Assembly: GCF_000307265.1 (NCBI RefSeq)
Contig: NZ_DF158898.1
Location: 62,001 to 126,000 of the forward strand
Reading direction: 5' to 3'
Source of the DNA: Oscillibacter ruminantium GH1
GTDB lineage: Bacteria > Bacillota > Clostridia > Oscillospirales > Oscillospiraceae
Length of the DNA: 64,000 nt
Shown here: piece by piece, positions 32,855-41,968 of the stretch
Numbering within the stretch: position 1 is the stretch's first letter
Layout of the letters: each line of letters starts with the position of its first letter
Position numbers and translations under genes: made by a program
The notes under the pieces: model-generated
The model's database searches: none
What the model was told of the DNA's origin: nothing
Seen by the model: only the letters and a program-made list of their open reading frames with translations

Positions 32855-34759
32855 GTGGAAGAAAAGAAATTCCAGCCTTACATCCCAGCGGACAAAATCA
32901 TGCCCGAGTTCACCGTGGTATCGGTAATTCTCGGTGCGATTCTGGCTGTTGTCTTCGGCGGCGCCAACGCGTATCTGGGATTGCGTGTCGGCATGACGGT
33001 GTCTGCCTCCATTCCGGCGGCGGTGCTGTCTATGGGTATCATTCGGTTCATTCTCAAGCGCGACTCCATTCTGGAAAACAACATGGTCCAGACCATCGGC
33101 TCTGCAGGTGAATCTGTGGCCGCAGGCGCTATTTTTACCCTGCCTGCCCTGTTTATGTGGGCGAACGAGGGCCTGTGCGAGGTTCCGTCCCTGATTGAAA
33201 TCGGCCTGATCGCTCTGTGCGGCGGCGTGCTGGGCGTACTGTTCATGGTGCCCCTGCGCTCTGCTTTGATTGTGCAGGAGCACGGCACTCTGGCGTATCC
33301 CGAAGGGCAGGCCTGCGCTGAGGTTTTGATCGCCGGCGAAGAGGGCGGCGCCAAGGCGTCCACCGTGTTTGCCGGTCTTGGAATTGCCGCGGCATACAAG
33401 TTTGTTGCCGACGGACTGAAGGTGTTCCCCAGCGAGGTTGCCTATGAGATCCCGGCCTATAAGGGCTCCGGTATCGGTGTGGACGTTCTGCCGGCCCTTG
33501 CCGGCGTGGGCTACATCTGCGGCGTAAAGGTTTCCTCTTATCTGTTCGCGGGCGGCGTGACGGCTTGGTTCGTTCTGATGCCCCTGATCGCCCTGTTCGG
33601 CGGAGATACCGTGATGTTCCCCGCTGACGTGACGGTGAACGAGCTGCTGTTGCAGGGCGGCCCGGATGCCATGTGGAGCAAGTTCATCCGCTACATCGGC
33701 GCGGGCGCCGTGCTGGCAGGCGGAATCATGAGTTTGATCAGCTCCCTGCCCCTGATTGTGCGCACGTTTAAGGACGCCATCGGCGGCTATGGCAAAAACG
33801 GTAAATCCACACTGCGTACAGAGCAGGATCTGTCTATGCAGACCCTTCTGATCGGCATTTTGATTATGGCGGTTGCCCTGTGGCTGATTCCGTCCATCCC
33901 CCTGAATCTGTTCAGCGCTTTCATCGTTATCATCTTTGGCTTCTTCTTTGCAACTGTTTCCTCCCGCATGGTGGGTCTGATTGGTTCGTCCAATAACCCG
34001 GTCTCCGGCATGGCGATTGCCACGCTGCTGATCGCAACCCTCCTGCTGAAGGCCACCGGTCAAAACGACATCAACGGCATGATCGCTGCCATTACCATCG
34101 GCGGCGTCATCTGTGTCATTGCCGCCATTTCGGGCGATACCTCTCAGGATTTGAAGACTGGCTTCTTGGTGGGCGCGACCCCCAAAAAGCAGCAAATCGG
34201 AGAGATTGTGGGCGTTGTCGTCTCTGCCATTGCCATTGGTGCGATTATGTATCTGCTGAGTATGGCATGGGGCTATGGCTCCAACGAGCTGCCCGCTCCT
34301 CAGGCCATGCTGATGAAGATGGTGGTCGAGGGCGTCATGGGCGGCAACCTGCCTTGGACGCTGGTGTTCACCGGTGTGTTCATCGCGATTGTGGTTAAGG
34401 TGCTGGGCATCCCTGTGCTGCCTTTCGCCATCGGTCTGTATCTGCCCATCTATCTGTCCACCCCCATCATGGCCGGCGGCCTGCTGCGCTGGTTCATGGA
34501 AAAGCGCAAGTATGCCAATGAGAAGGCCAAGAACGACGCGGTTCAGTCTGGCGTGCTTTATACCTCCGGCCTGATCGCAGGCGAGGGCATTGTGGGCATC
34601 CTGCTGGCCGTGTTCGCAGTGGCCGGTCTGAATGTGGATGTCTCTGGTGTGTTCAGCATCGGCAAGATCGGCGGTCTTGTCTGCTTCGCCGCCATTCTCT
34701 TCACCATCTATCTTTTCGCCAACAAGGGCGCCAAGGCTGCCACGAAGGCCGACAAATAA
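32855..34759 (+). CDS. OPT family oligopeptide transporter
   Basis: 634 residues from GTG 32855 with GAGGGG seven bases upstream. About 15 hydrophobic segments cover the whole protein. Family text includes GGANAYLGLRVGMTVSASIPAAVLSMG near residue 30 and a repeated half with GSSNNPVSGMAIATLLI near 380, as in prokaryotic OPT/YSL-like carriers. Members import oligopeptides, or metal chelates in plants, by proton coupling. The PqqD-like gene, a small membrane protein gene and a dipeptidase gene follow in the same direction, favouring peptide import. Confidence 0.92.
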   Translation: MEEKKFQPYIPADKIMPEFTVVSVILGAILAVVFGGANAYLGLRVGMTVSASIPAAVLSMGIIRFILKRDSILENNMVQTIGSAGESVAAGAIFTLPALFMWANEGLCEVPSLIEIGLIALCGGVLGVLFMVPLRSALIVQEHGTLAYPEGQACAEVLIAGEEGGAKASTVFAGLGIAAAYKFVADGLKVFPSEVAYEIPAYKGSGIGVDVLPALAGVGYICGVKVSSYLFAGGVTAWFVLMPLIALFGGDTVMFPADVTVNELLLQGGPDAMWSKFIRYIGAGAVLAGGIMSLISSLPLIVRTFKDAIGGYGKNGKSTLRTEQDLSMQTLLIGILIMAVALWLIPSIPLNLFSAFIVIIFGFFFATVSSRMVGLIGSSNNPVSGMAIATLLIATLLLKATGQNDINGMIAAITIGGVICVIAAISGDTSQDLKTGFLVGATPKKQQIGEIVGVVVSAIAIGAIMYLLSMAWGYGSNELPAPQAMLMKMVVEGVMGGNLPWTLVFTGVFIAIVVKVLGIPVLPFAIGLYLPIYLSTPIMAGGLLRWFMEKRKYANEKAKNDAVQSGVLYTSGLIAGEGIVGILLAVFAVAGLNVDVSGVFSIGKIGGLVCFAAILFTIYLFANKGAKAATKADK

Positions 34760-34791
34760 GCGAGATTTATTTATCTTGAGAAAAACCCGAC

Positions 34792-34821
34792 CGGGCTGTA
34801 TACTATGAAGTATACAGCCCG
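34792..34821. promoter_or_regulatory. perfect 12-base inverted repeat between OPT and PqqD-like genes
   Basis: CGGGCTGTATAC and GTATACAGCCCG around TATGAA, ending 25 bases before the PqqD-like start. There is no T-tract on the plus strand. It may be a stem that partly uncouples the downstream genes from the OPT gene, or a protein site. Confidence 0.55.
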
Positions 34822-34846
34822 ATTTGGGCAAACAGGAGCGATGCGC

Positions 34847-35206
34847 ATGGCAAATACAAAAGCGGCAAATTATCTGGACTATGTGCCGATGGCAAACCCC
34901 AAAAACAACTGGGACGAAAAGGACGGCGTTGTCACTATCCATATGATCCACCGGGGCTTCTACGCAAAAATCGCCCAGAAATTCTTCCATACCCCGCGCG
35001 TCAGCAACATCAATCTGGACGGATACGGCAGCTTCCTCTGGAAGCAGATCGACGGGGAAAAAACCGTGGGCCAGCTGGCGGAGCTGATGAAAGCGGAATT
35101 CGGCAAGGATGCCGAGCCTCTGTATGACCGGCTGGTGAAGTACGTTCAGATTCTGCGGAACAATGAATTTATCCTGTTCCGGGGAAGAGATAAGGCGGCC
35201 CGATGA
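34847..35206 (+). CDS. PqqD-like peptide-binding-fold protein
   Basis: 119 residues from ATG 34847 (AGGAG 8 bases upstream; the ATG at 34841 is too close). The C-terminal 80 residues have the PqqD pattern: NINLDGYGSFLWKQIDGEKTVGQLAELMKAEFG then a last helix with LVKYVQILRNNEFI. PqqD-like proteins are winged-helix chaperones that hold a precursor peptide for a radical-SAM or other modifying enzyme. No such enzyme or precursor is nearby. The neighbours are an OPT transporter and a small membrane protein whose start overlaps its stop (ATGA), so its partner may be membrane-bound. Function unproven. Confidence 0.75.
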   Translation: MANTKAANYLDYVPMANPKNNWDEKDGVVTIHMIHRGFYAKIAQKFFHTPRVSNINLDGYGSFLWKQIDGEKTVGQLAELMKAEFGKDAEPLYDRLVKYVQILRNNEFILFRGRDKAAR

Positions 35207-35547
35207 GCAAAGGTATGATTGCACTGGGCATCGTCCTGTTTGCGATTGCCGGGGCCATTCTCTATGCGTGGGGACTGAAAAAATCCATGACCCAAGGCGA
35301 GGATCTTCAGCGAATGCTGCTGAACAGATGCGGCAGCAAGGTGCTGAAGTATCTCAAGAAAAACGGAACTATCTCGGAAAAAGAGATAGCCTCTTTGGTG
35401 ACGGGCGTACAGGTCGGGCAGTTCTGGTCCCGCCGCCGCGCGGCGGTGCAGGACCCCCGAAAATTTACAAAACAGCTTATGGAATTCCTGTTGGATCAGC
35501 AGTATATTGAACCCGCAGACAAGGGATGCTACCGCATGAGGCGGTGA
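35203..35547 (+). CDS. small single-pass membrane protein of unknown function
   Basis: 114 residues. One N-terminal transmembrane helix (about 5-25, GMIALGIVLFAIAGAILYAWG) then a cytoplasmic basic region. Residues 45-110 (VLKYLKKNGTISEKEIASLVTGVQVGQ, FTKQLMEFLLDQQYIEP) look like a winged helix. The start overlaps the stop of the PqqD-like gene by four bases, so both are made together. No catalytic motif. The pairing suggests a membrane-tethered partner of the PqqD-like protein. Confidence 0.75.
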   Translation: MSKGMIALGIVLFAIAGAILYAWGLKKSMTQGEDLQRMLLNRCGSKVLKYLKKNGTISEKEIASLVTGVQVGQFWSRRRAAVQDPRKFTKQLMEFLLDQQYIEPADKGCYRMRR

Positions 35548-35654
35548 GCGGTTAAAAGGGACAAAAAAGTTTGTCCAATGCCTCCGGCGCGGCTTTTTCT
35601 CCGCTGATGCGGCCACCGACGCCCCTGAGCGAACAGAAAGGAAAGGTAGTTCTT

Positions 35655-37094
35655 ATGGCAGTTTTGGACCAGTTGGAGCCGAAGAAGGTCTTCCAATTTT
35701 TTGAGGAGATGTGCGCCATTCCCCACGGCTCCGGAAACACGAAGGCGGTTAGTGACTGGTGCGCGGACTTTGCAAAGGCGCGTGGCCTTGAGTATCATCA
35801 GGACGCGGCAAACAATATCATCATCATCAAGGAAGCGACCGCCGGATATGAACAGGCGGAGCCGGTGATCTTGCAGGGCCATCTGGATATGGTCTGCGAA
35901 AAGGTTCCCGAGTGTGCCAAGGATATGGCGAAAGAGGGGCTGGATCTGGCGGTGGACGGCGATCTGGTTCTGGCAAAGGGAACCACGCTGGGCGGCGACG
36001 ACGGAATTGCCGTAGCTATGGCGATGGCAGTTCTGGATGCGGACGACCTGTCTCATCCCCGTATTGAGGCTGTGTTTACCGTGGACGAAGAGGTCGGAAT
36101 GCTGGGCGCGGAGGCGCTGGATGTGTCGCCGTTAAAGGGGCGGAAGTTCCTGAATCTGGACTCCGAGGCTGAGGGCATTTTCACCGTCAGCTGCGCGGGC
36201 GGCAACATGACAAAGTGTACGCTTCCCGTTCGGCGGAGCGACTTTACCGGCACAGCACTCACCGTGACGGTGGGCGGCCTGATTGGCGGCCACTCCGGAC
36301 AGGAAATCAATAAGGGACGCGGCAATTCCAGCCTGTTGCTGGGCCGCGTGCTGCTTGCCATGAGTCAGGTTTCCGAGCTGCGTCTGGTGGCGGCGAACGG
36401 CGGATTGAAGGACAACGCCATTCCTCGGGAGACGACGGCCACCGTGCTGGTTGCCGATGAGGAGAAGGCCCGCGCCGCTGTGGAGCAGATGGATGCGGCC
36501 GTGAAAAACGAGTACCGTGTCACAGACCCGGATGTTTTTGTGCGTGTGTCTGCCGGGGAGACGGGGGATGCGCCTATGGATGCGGATTCCACGAATCGCT
36601 GTGTGTGCTTTCTTGCCTGCGCGCCCAACGGCGTTCAGGTCATGAGTGCCGACATTGACGGACTGGTGCAGACGTCCTTGAATCTGGGCGTGCTTGCCAC
36701 GCGGGAAGACGCTATGATGGCTACCTTCTGCGTGCGCAGCAGCGTGAGCAGTCAGAAGGAGATGCTGCGGGCGCGGTTGACCTGCCTTGCAAAGCAGCTG
36801 GGCGGAAAGACGGAAGTCTTTGGCGATTATGACGCATGGGAATACCGCGCGGATTCTCCCCTGCGGGATTTGATGGTGGAGGTCTACAAAGACCAGTACG
36901 GCGAGGCCCCGGCAATTGAGGCGATTCACGCGGGTGTGGAGTGCGGACTGTTCTCCGGCAAGCTGCCCGGGCTGGACTGTGTCTCCATCGGCCCGGACCT
37001 GACGGAGATTCATACGCCCCGGGAGCGGTTGAGCATTGCGTCTACCCAGCGGATGTGGAAGTTCGTGGTGGAAGTGCTGAAGCGGTCCAAATAA
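35655..37094 (+). CDS. pepD: aminoacyl-histidine dipeptidase (PepD family, M20 metallopeptidase)
   Basis: 479 residues from ATG 35655 with GGAAAGG about 10 bases ahead. M20C landmarks: PHGSGNTKAVSDWC near 22, the metal site LQGHLDMVCEK near 75, LGGDDGIAVAMAMAVLD near 115, and DEEVGMLGA near 146; late HAGVECGLFSGKLPGLDCVSIGPDL. It hydrolyses Xaa-His and broad dipeptides in the cytoplasm with zinc. Placed at the end of the OPT group, it probably digests imported peptides. A terminator follows 77 bases after the stop. Confidence 0.93.
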   Translation: MAVLDQLEPKKVFQFFEEMCAIPHGSGNTKAVSDWCADFAKARGLEYHQDAANNIIIIKEATAGYEQAEPVILQGHLDMVCEKVPECAKDMAKEGLDLAVDGDLVLAKGTTLGGDDGIAVAMAMAVLDADDLSHPRIEAVFTVDEEVGMLGAEALDVSPLKGRKFLNLDSEAEGIFTVSCAGGNMTKCTLPVRRSDFTGTALTVTVGGLIGGHSGQEINKGRGNSSLLLGRVLLAMSQVSELRLVAANGGLKDNAIPRETTATVLVADEEKARAAVEQMDAAVKNEYRVTDPDVFVRVSAGETGDAPMDADSTNRCVCFLACAPNGVQVMSADIDGLVQTSLNLGVLATREDAMMATFCVRSSVSSQKEMLRARLTCLAKQLGGKTEVFGDYDAWEYRADSPLRDLMVEVYKDQYGEAPAIEAIHAGVECGLFSGKLPGLDCVSIGPDLTEIHTPRERLSIASTQRMWKFVVEVLKRSK

Positions 37095-37171
37095 GGACGG
37101 CGTATTTTCCGTAAATACCGCATGGAGGGCGCGCCTTTGGCGTACCTGCGGATTGCAGAGTGAAATTTAAA

Positions 37172-37209
37172 GCGAGGCGGCAGGCTATCAGCCTGCCGCC
37201 TCGCTTTTT
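37172..37209 (+). terminator. intrinsic terminator after pepD
   Basis: A perfect 14-base-pair stem (37172-37185 with 37191-37204), loop TATCA, then TTTTT. The remaining gap to 37388 shows no gene. Confidence 0.92.
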
Positions 37210-37388
37210 GACTGCATTCTTTTGAAAAGGAAACCCCGCACTGGGCGCGAAATTCCTTCTCATATAAAACCGCCATACCACGGTGTGGCTTGGCACCAGG
37301 CGGCGCGTAGGCTTGAGCCGTCAAATACACACCCCGCAGGGCCGCCGCCATAAGCTTCCCGTCGCTTCACGCCAGCATAAAGCGGGGA

Positions 37389-38003
37389 TTATTCCTTGGG
37401 CTTGTCTTCCTCTGTGAATTCCACATCCACGGCGTTTGCCTGCGCCTCGGAATCCCGAGCCGCCTGCTTTGCGGCCTTGGAAACTTGACTGGTGATCCAG
37501 ATGTCGGACAGACCGTCATACAGCAGGAAAATACCAATGATCCGCACAATGGTGGACAGAACGGTAAAGGAGTAGAACACCAGAACCGCGCCCAGAACCA
37601 GCGTCACAAGTCCCAGAATCAGCGCCGCCGTCCAACGGGGATGATCTGCCCGGCGCAGTGCAATGGCATCTCCGAGGTCGCCGATACCGTGAATGCAGAT
37701 GAGGGCGCCGATTACCCGGGGAACCAGAACCGCTACCAATTGAGGGCTGGCGATGATCCACACGCCCAGCGCTGCCAAAATGATGCCCAGTACCAGTATT
37801 CCGCCGGAATACAGGCTGCCGTCCCGGTGAGTGAGGAACAAAATCACGTCGATCACCCCGCAGATCAGCAGCACCGCCCCCAGCGCCAGACACAGTACGC
37901 TTGCTGAGGTAACGGGCCAGACAACCAGAACCAGACCGAGAACCGCATAGATGATTGCGTTAATCAGCGAGTTAATTTTAATTTTTTTCAGAAAACGATC
38001 CAT
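37389..38003 (-). CDS. HdeD/DUF308-like membrane protein
   Basis: 204 residues from ATG 38003, with GGGAGGAAACAAA upstream. Six hydrophobic segments in three hairpins (about 15-55, 65-105, 120-165), each with repeating LG..L patterns, as in the HdeD/DUF308 acid-resistance membrane proteins. The C-terminal 40 residues are polar and acidic (SEAQANAVDVEFTEEDKPKE). Role unknown in Firmicutes. It is downstream of a MazG-like gene (75 bases), perhaps in one transcript. Confidence 0.8.
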   Translation of the reverse strand: MDRFLKKIKINSLINAIIYAVLGLVLVVWPVTSASVLCLALGAVLLICGVIDVILFLTHRDGSLYSGGILVLGIILAALGVWIIASPQLVAVLVPRVIGALICIHGIGDLGDAIALRRADHPRWTAALILGLVTLVLGAVLVFYSFTVLSTIVRIIGIFLLYDGLSDIWITSQVSKAAKQAARDSEAQANAVDVEFTEEDKPKE

Positions 38004-38078
38004 TTTGTTTCCTCCCAACAATTTGTCAGAGCCAGATTACGCAGACTGATTTTCCGGCTCCACCACAACCCAAACCTC

Positions 38079-38417
38079 TTAATCCAGCTCCGTATATTTT
38101 GCCGCGTTTCCTCGTGCTTTTTCCACGGGGTATTTGGCCTCGTTTTTTGTAATTTTGTCATTCATAATCTTGTCCAGATCCAGCCCGCAGACGTCCGCCA
38201 TCAAAATGCAGTAGCTTAATACGTCCGCCAGCTCCTCTCGGAGCCTGCCCAGTTTCTCCCGGCACTCCAAATCCCCGCCGCTCCATTGAAAAATCTCCAG
38301 CAGCTCCGCGGCCTCCAGATTCATGGAGATGGCCAGATCCTTGGGGGTGTGGAACTGCCGCCAGTCCCGGTCGTCCCGGAATTTCAAAACGCGGTTGATC
38401 GTCTCGTCTTTCAGCAT
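38079..38417 (-). CDS. MazG-like nucleotide pyrophosphohydrolase
   Basis: 112 residues, short single-domain form. Motifs EAAELLEIFQW near residue 35 and EELADVLSYCILMADVCGLD near 62 supply the Glu/Asp that hold magnesium in all-alpha NTP pyrophosphatases of the RS21-C6/dCTPase type. It probably cleaves non-canonical or excess (d)NTPs to monophosphate and pyrophosphate. AGGAGAGAGAATC precedes ATG 38417; the rsmH-like gene ends 12 bases upstream, so they form one operon. Confidence 0.88.
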   Translation of the reverse strand: MLKDETINRVLKFRDDRDWRQFHTPKDLAISMNLEAAELLEIFQWSGGDLECREKLGRLREELADVLSYCILMADVCGLDLDKIMNDKITKNEAKYPVEKARGNAAKYTELD

Positions 38418-38429
38418 GATTCTCTCTCC

Positions 38430-39467
38430 TTACGCCCGAATGGCCCAGCGCAGCTTAGTGGAACGCGCCCGGGGATTGCGGAAGCATTCTTCGGCGGATG
38501 GACGAGTGACTTCCTGCGCAGCCGCGCTGTAAACACCGGCGCGCAGCTGCTGCTTAAAGGCCTGCTTTACCAGCCGATCCTCCCCGGAGTGGAAGGTCAG
38601 GATTGCGGCGCGCCCGCCGGGCTTTAAAACGCCGGGCAGCTTGTCCAAAAAGCTGTACAGCGATTCAAACTCGCTGTTTACGTCGATGCGCAGCGCCTGA
38701 AATGCCCGCTGGCAGGATTTTTTAACAGCTTCCTTCCGTTCCCCGGCGGGGAGGAAGGAGAGGGCGTCCTCAATGATGGCCGCCAGCTGCTTGGTGGTGT
38801 CCACCGTTCCGCCCCGCTGAAAGACTTGAAAAACGGCGCGGGCAATGCGGTCGGCGTAAGGCTCGTCGGAATTTTCCACCAGCATGGCGGAAAGCTCTTC
38901 CTCGTCCAGCTCTCGCAGCCGCTGCGCGGCGGTAACGCCGGAGGTGGGGTCCAGCCGCAGATCCAGCGGGCCGTCATACTTGAAGGTAAAGCCCCGCTCC
39001 GGATCGTCAATCTGCATGGAGGAAACACCCAAGTCCGCCAGAACAAAGTCAAACAGAATGCCGGGAGCCGCCTGATCCAGCTGGGCAAAGTTCATCCGGC
39101 GGATGGTGAGAATCTCCGGCCCGTAGCCAAGGTCCTCTAAGCGCTTACGGGTCTTTTCAGACTCAATGGGGTCCACGTCCGTGGCGTAGAGATGGCCTTG
39201 GCCCTGAAGCTGCTCCAGCATTTTTCGGGTGTGGCCGCCGTAGCCCAGCGTGGCGTCAAAGCCCGTCTGCCCCGGCTGAATTTCCAGAAAATCAAGAATC
39301 TCCTTCACCATGATGGGAACGTGCATTCCCGCGGGCGTTTTACCGCTTTGCAGCACCTTCTCCACGTCGTCACCGTACTTTTCTGGGTTCAGTTCCTTAT
39401 ATTTTTCCCGGAAGTTCCGGGGATGCGTTCCCTGATAGCGCACGCGGCGCTTGTGCTCCTGTTCCAT
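38430..39467 (-). CDS. rsmH: 16S rRNA (cytosine-N4)-methyltransferase RsmH-like protein
   Basis: 345 residues. A basic N-terminal extension of about 45 residues (RRVRYQGTHPRNFREKYKELNPEKY) precedes the RsmH core: HVPIMVKEILDFL, the SAM site GFDATLGYGGHTRKML near 73, DLGVSSMQIDDPERGFTF near 145, and GRAAILTFHSGEDRLVKQAF near 280. RsmH methylates C1402 of 16S rRNA. The usual copy lies in the division/cell-wall cluster; this one does not (no mraZ or ftsL nearby), so it is likely a second, extended paralogue, or the sole displaced copy. Which is true needs the full genome. Confidence 0.85.
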   Translation of the reverse strand: MEQEHKRRVRYQGTHPRNFREKYKELNPEKYGDDVEKVLQSGKTPAGMHVPIMVKEILDFLEIQPGQTGFDATLGYGGHTRKMLEQLQGQGHLYATDVDPIESEKTRKRLEDLGYGPEILTIRRMNFAQLDQAAPGILFDFVLADLGVSSMQIDDPERGFTFKYDGPLDLRLDPTSGVTAAQRLRELDEEELSAMLVENSDEPYADRIARAVFQVFQRGGTVDTTKQLAAIIEDALSFLPAGERKEAVKKSCQRAFQALRIDVNSEFESLYSFLDKLPGVLKPGGRAAILTFHSGEDRLVKQAFKQQLRAGVYSAAAQEVTRPSAEECFRNPRARSTKLRWAIRA

Positions 39468-39684
39468 AACGTCAACTCCTTGCCTGCTTCGGTGTATCGC
39501 CCGCTCTTGCTGGGGCTGCCTTTAGCGGCGCACCTTGCAGAAGCCGAATCTGTCAAAACGCTGTCGGGGGTAGTTTTGGCAAAACCATGCGGCGATTATA
39601 CGACGCGAATCCGAAAAGCGGTATTTATTGGAATATTATAGCACAGGGTGCGCGAAAAGAGAAGCGTCAATGTGTTGCATCGGC

Positions 39685-39720
39685 ACAAAAGGAGGGACCC
39701 GGCCAAACGGCTGGGTCCCT
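39685..39720 (-). terminator. terminator of the sugar ABC ATPase gene
   Basis: AGGGACCC and GGGTCCCT arms with inner GGCC/GGCT pairing around AAA; the minus strand continues CCTTTTGTG. It lies 14 bases beyond the ATPase stop. Confidence 0.8.
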
Positions 39721-39733
39721 GTGTTTCCGTTGC

Positions 39734-40918
39734 TTACAAAAGCGTTTCCTCGTTTTGCGTGTCGAAGAGGTGAACCAGATCATGCCGGAAGGAGAAATAG
39801 AAGGAATCCCCCCGATGCAGGCCATTTGGCCATTTTTCCGAAAGCTCCAGCGTGGGAACCCGCACAACCACGTCCTTTCCCTCTGCACTCACATGGAGGT
39901 GGATTTCACTGCCCATCATTTCGGATACATCCACCTGCGCGGCGACGGTGTGCGCCCCCGCCTGCGTCTCCAGCTGAATGTGCTCGGGACGGATACCGAT
40001 GCTTACCGCCATAGGAGCGACGCCAGCGGCGTTTAGGGCCGCCTGCGTTTTCTGTCCCAGAGGAATGACTGCCCCGGCAGTCTCCGCCTGCCAAACGCCA
40101 TTTGTCTGAATCAGCTTTCCGTCAAAAAAGTTCATCTGGGGCGAGCCGATAAAGCCCGCCACAAACAAATTGATGGGGTGGTCGAAAACCTCCTGCGGCG
40201 TACCGATCTGCTGGATGACGCCGCCTTTCATAATAACGATGCGGTCGCCCAGTGTCATAGCTTCTGTTTGATCGTGGGTGACATAGAGGAACGTGGTATT
40301 GATGCGGGTGCGCAGCTTGATTAGCTCCGCGCGCATTTGGTTGCGCAGCTTTGCATCCAGATTGGAGAGGGGTTCGTCCATCAGGAATACCTGCGGGTTC
40401 CGAACGATGGCCCGCCCGATGGCAACCCGTTGGCGCTGACCACCGGAAAGCGCCTTGGGCTTGCGGTCTAGGTACTGGGTGATGTCCAAAATCTCCGCCG
40501 CCTCGCGCACCTTGCGGTCCATTTCGTCCTTGGGCGTTTTCTTCAGCTTTAAGGAAAAAGCCATGTTCTCATAGACCGTCATGTGGGGGTACAGGGCGTA
40601 ATTCTGAAACACCATGGCGATATCCCGGTCCTTGGGGGCCACATCGTTCATCAGCCTGCCACCCATGTACAGTTCCCCGCCGCTGATCTCCTCCAAACCC
40701 GCCACCATGCGCAGCGTGGTGGACTTTCCGCAGCCGGAAGGCCCCACCAGCACCACGAATTCCTTGTCGGCAATTTCTAGATTGAAATCCTGAACGGCCA
40801 ACACGCCTTCATCGGTGATCTGAAGGTCAGCCAGTTTCTCGCCGCCGTCCTTTCGGTGCTTCTTGGCCTCTGTGTTGGGATAAACCTTCTTGATGTTTTT
40901 CAAAATAACTTCTGCCAT
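39734..40918 (-). CDS. sugar ABC transporter ATP-binding protein (UgpC/MsmX family)
   Basis: 394 residues. After a short insert rich in Lys ([16 protein letters not shown], known in clostridial MsmX-like ATPases) come Walker [11 protein letters not shown] near 60, signature [16 protein letters not shown] near 155, Walker [13 protein letters not shown], and the H-loop [10 protein letters not shown]. The C-terminal 140 residues form the TOBE/regulatory region. MsmX-type ATPases often serve several sugar importers. It lies last on the strand after both permeases, 180 bases away, so it belongs to the same importer but may be made separately. Confidence 0.92.
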   Translation of the reverse strand: MAEVILKNIKKVYPNTEAKKHRKDGGEKLADLQITDEGVLAVQDFNLEIADKEFVVLVGPSGCGKSTTLRMVAGLEEISGGELYMGGRLMNDVAPKDRDIAMVFQNYALYPHMTVYENMAFSLKLKKTPKDEMDRKVREAAEILDITQYLDRKPKALSGGQRQRVAIGRAIVRNPQVFLMDEPLSNLDAKLRNQMRAELIKLRTRINTTFLYVTHDQTEAMTLGDRIVIMKGGVIQQIGTPQEVFDHPINLFVAGFIGSPQMNFFDGKLIQTNGVWQAETAGAVIPLGQKTQAALNAAGVAPMAVSIGIRPEHIQLETQAGAHTVAAQVDVSEMMGSEIHLHVSAEGKDVVVRVPTLELSEKWPNGLHRGDSFYFSFRHDLVHLFDTQNEETLL

Positions 40919-41098
40919 GCTTAGGGCTTTGACGGAGCCGCTTCCGCGCCGCCGCCTCGCGGGCAGACTTACGTCCGCGCCGCCTTACGGCAAGCTCCAC
41001 CGCTGCCGCACCGCAAGCCAAACGGAATACCTTTTTTTTCGTCCGGTCCGCCAAAAAGTGGAGCAGCGGAAACGGATTGAAATCGTGGGCGGGAAATG

Positions 41099-41968
41099 TT
41101 ATTCCTTGACGCCGCCCAGCGTAACGCCCTCCACAATGTATCGGGAGAGAATGAAGTACATCACGAACATGGGCAGGATGGTGATGGACAGCGCCAGAAA
41201 CACCACGCCGTAATCCGTACGGAAGGATTCACCCATCAGCATCTGCACAAACATGGGCAGGGTCTTTTTCCCACTGGAACTGATGATGAGGCTGGGGAGG
41301 AACAGATTGTTCCAGCTGGCAACGAACTGAAAAATGGCTTGTGTAGCCAGCGCCGGTTTCATCATGGGCAAAACGATGGTGTTGAAGGTGTGAAACTCGC
41401 CGGACCCGTCGATGCGGGCGGCCTCCAAAATGTCCAGCGGCAAGGTGGCTGCCAGATATTGGCGCATAAAGAAGACCACCGCGGGAGTTGTGATGGCGGG
41501 CAGAATTAAGGGCAGGAAGGTGTCAATCAGGCCCAGATGCAGCATGAATTTGTAAAAGCCAACGGCAAAGACCTGCGTGGGAACCATCATCACTGCCAGA
41601 ATAAAGCCCCAAGCAAATTTTTTTGCCTTGAAATTATAAGCGTAAAGCCCATAGGCCGTCAGTGCTGAAAAGTAAACGGACAAAGCCGTATAGGGAACGG
41701 CAACGAGCAGGGAGTTGCCCATACTGCCCCACGCCGTGATGCCAACGCCCTTTTGCTTTTGCGTAAAGGTGGCGATGTTTTCCATGAGATGGCTGCCAAA
41801 GAGGAAGGAGATGCTGGATTTCACGTCGTTAGAGGTTCGCGTGGCGTTGATAAACATCAGGTAAAAGGGGAGCAGGCTGAGTATGCAAAGAAAGATCATG
41901 ACCGCGGAGCGAAGCCGCCGTTGCCGCCGAAGGACTGGATTTTCCGGGGCGGAACGCCTCTTTTTCAC
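41099..41968 (-). CDS. sugar ABC transporter permease (MalG type)
   Basis: 289 residues from GTG 41968, whose first four bases overlap the stop of the MalF-type permease. Six transmembrane helices and the EAA loop EAARIDGSGEFHTFNTIVLPMMKP near residue 185, which docks to the ATPase. It forms the membrane channel with the partner permease. The adjacent cellobiose phosphorylase and LacI genes suggest cello-oligosaccharide transport. Confidence 0.92.
   Translation of the reverse strand: MKKRRSAPENPVLRRQRRLRSAVMIFLCILSLLPFYLMFINATRTSNDVKSSISFLFGSHLMENIATFTQKQKGVGITAWGSMGNSLLVAVPYTALSVYFSALTAYGLYAYNFKAKKFAWGFILAVMMVPTQVFAVGFYKFMLHLGLIDTFLPLILPAITTPAVVFFMRQYLAATLPLDILEAARIDGSGEFHTFNTIVLPMMKPALATQAIFQFVASWNNLFLPSLIISSSGKKTLPMFVQMLMGESFRTDYGVVFLALSITILPMFVMYFILSRYIVEGVTLGGVKE

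Noticed and set aside
32852-35224. Antisense open frame of about 790 codons opposite the OPT gene
   Set aside because: It covers OPT and the PqqD-like gene exactly in antisense, with Gln/His/Asn-rich text and no ribosome binding site.
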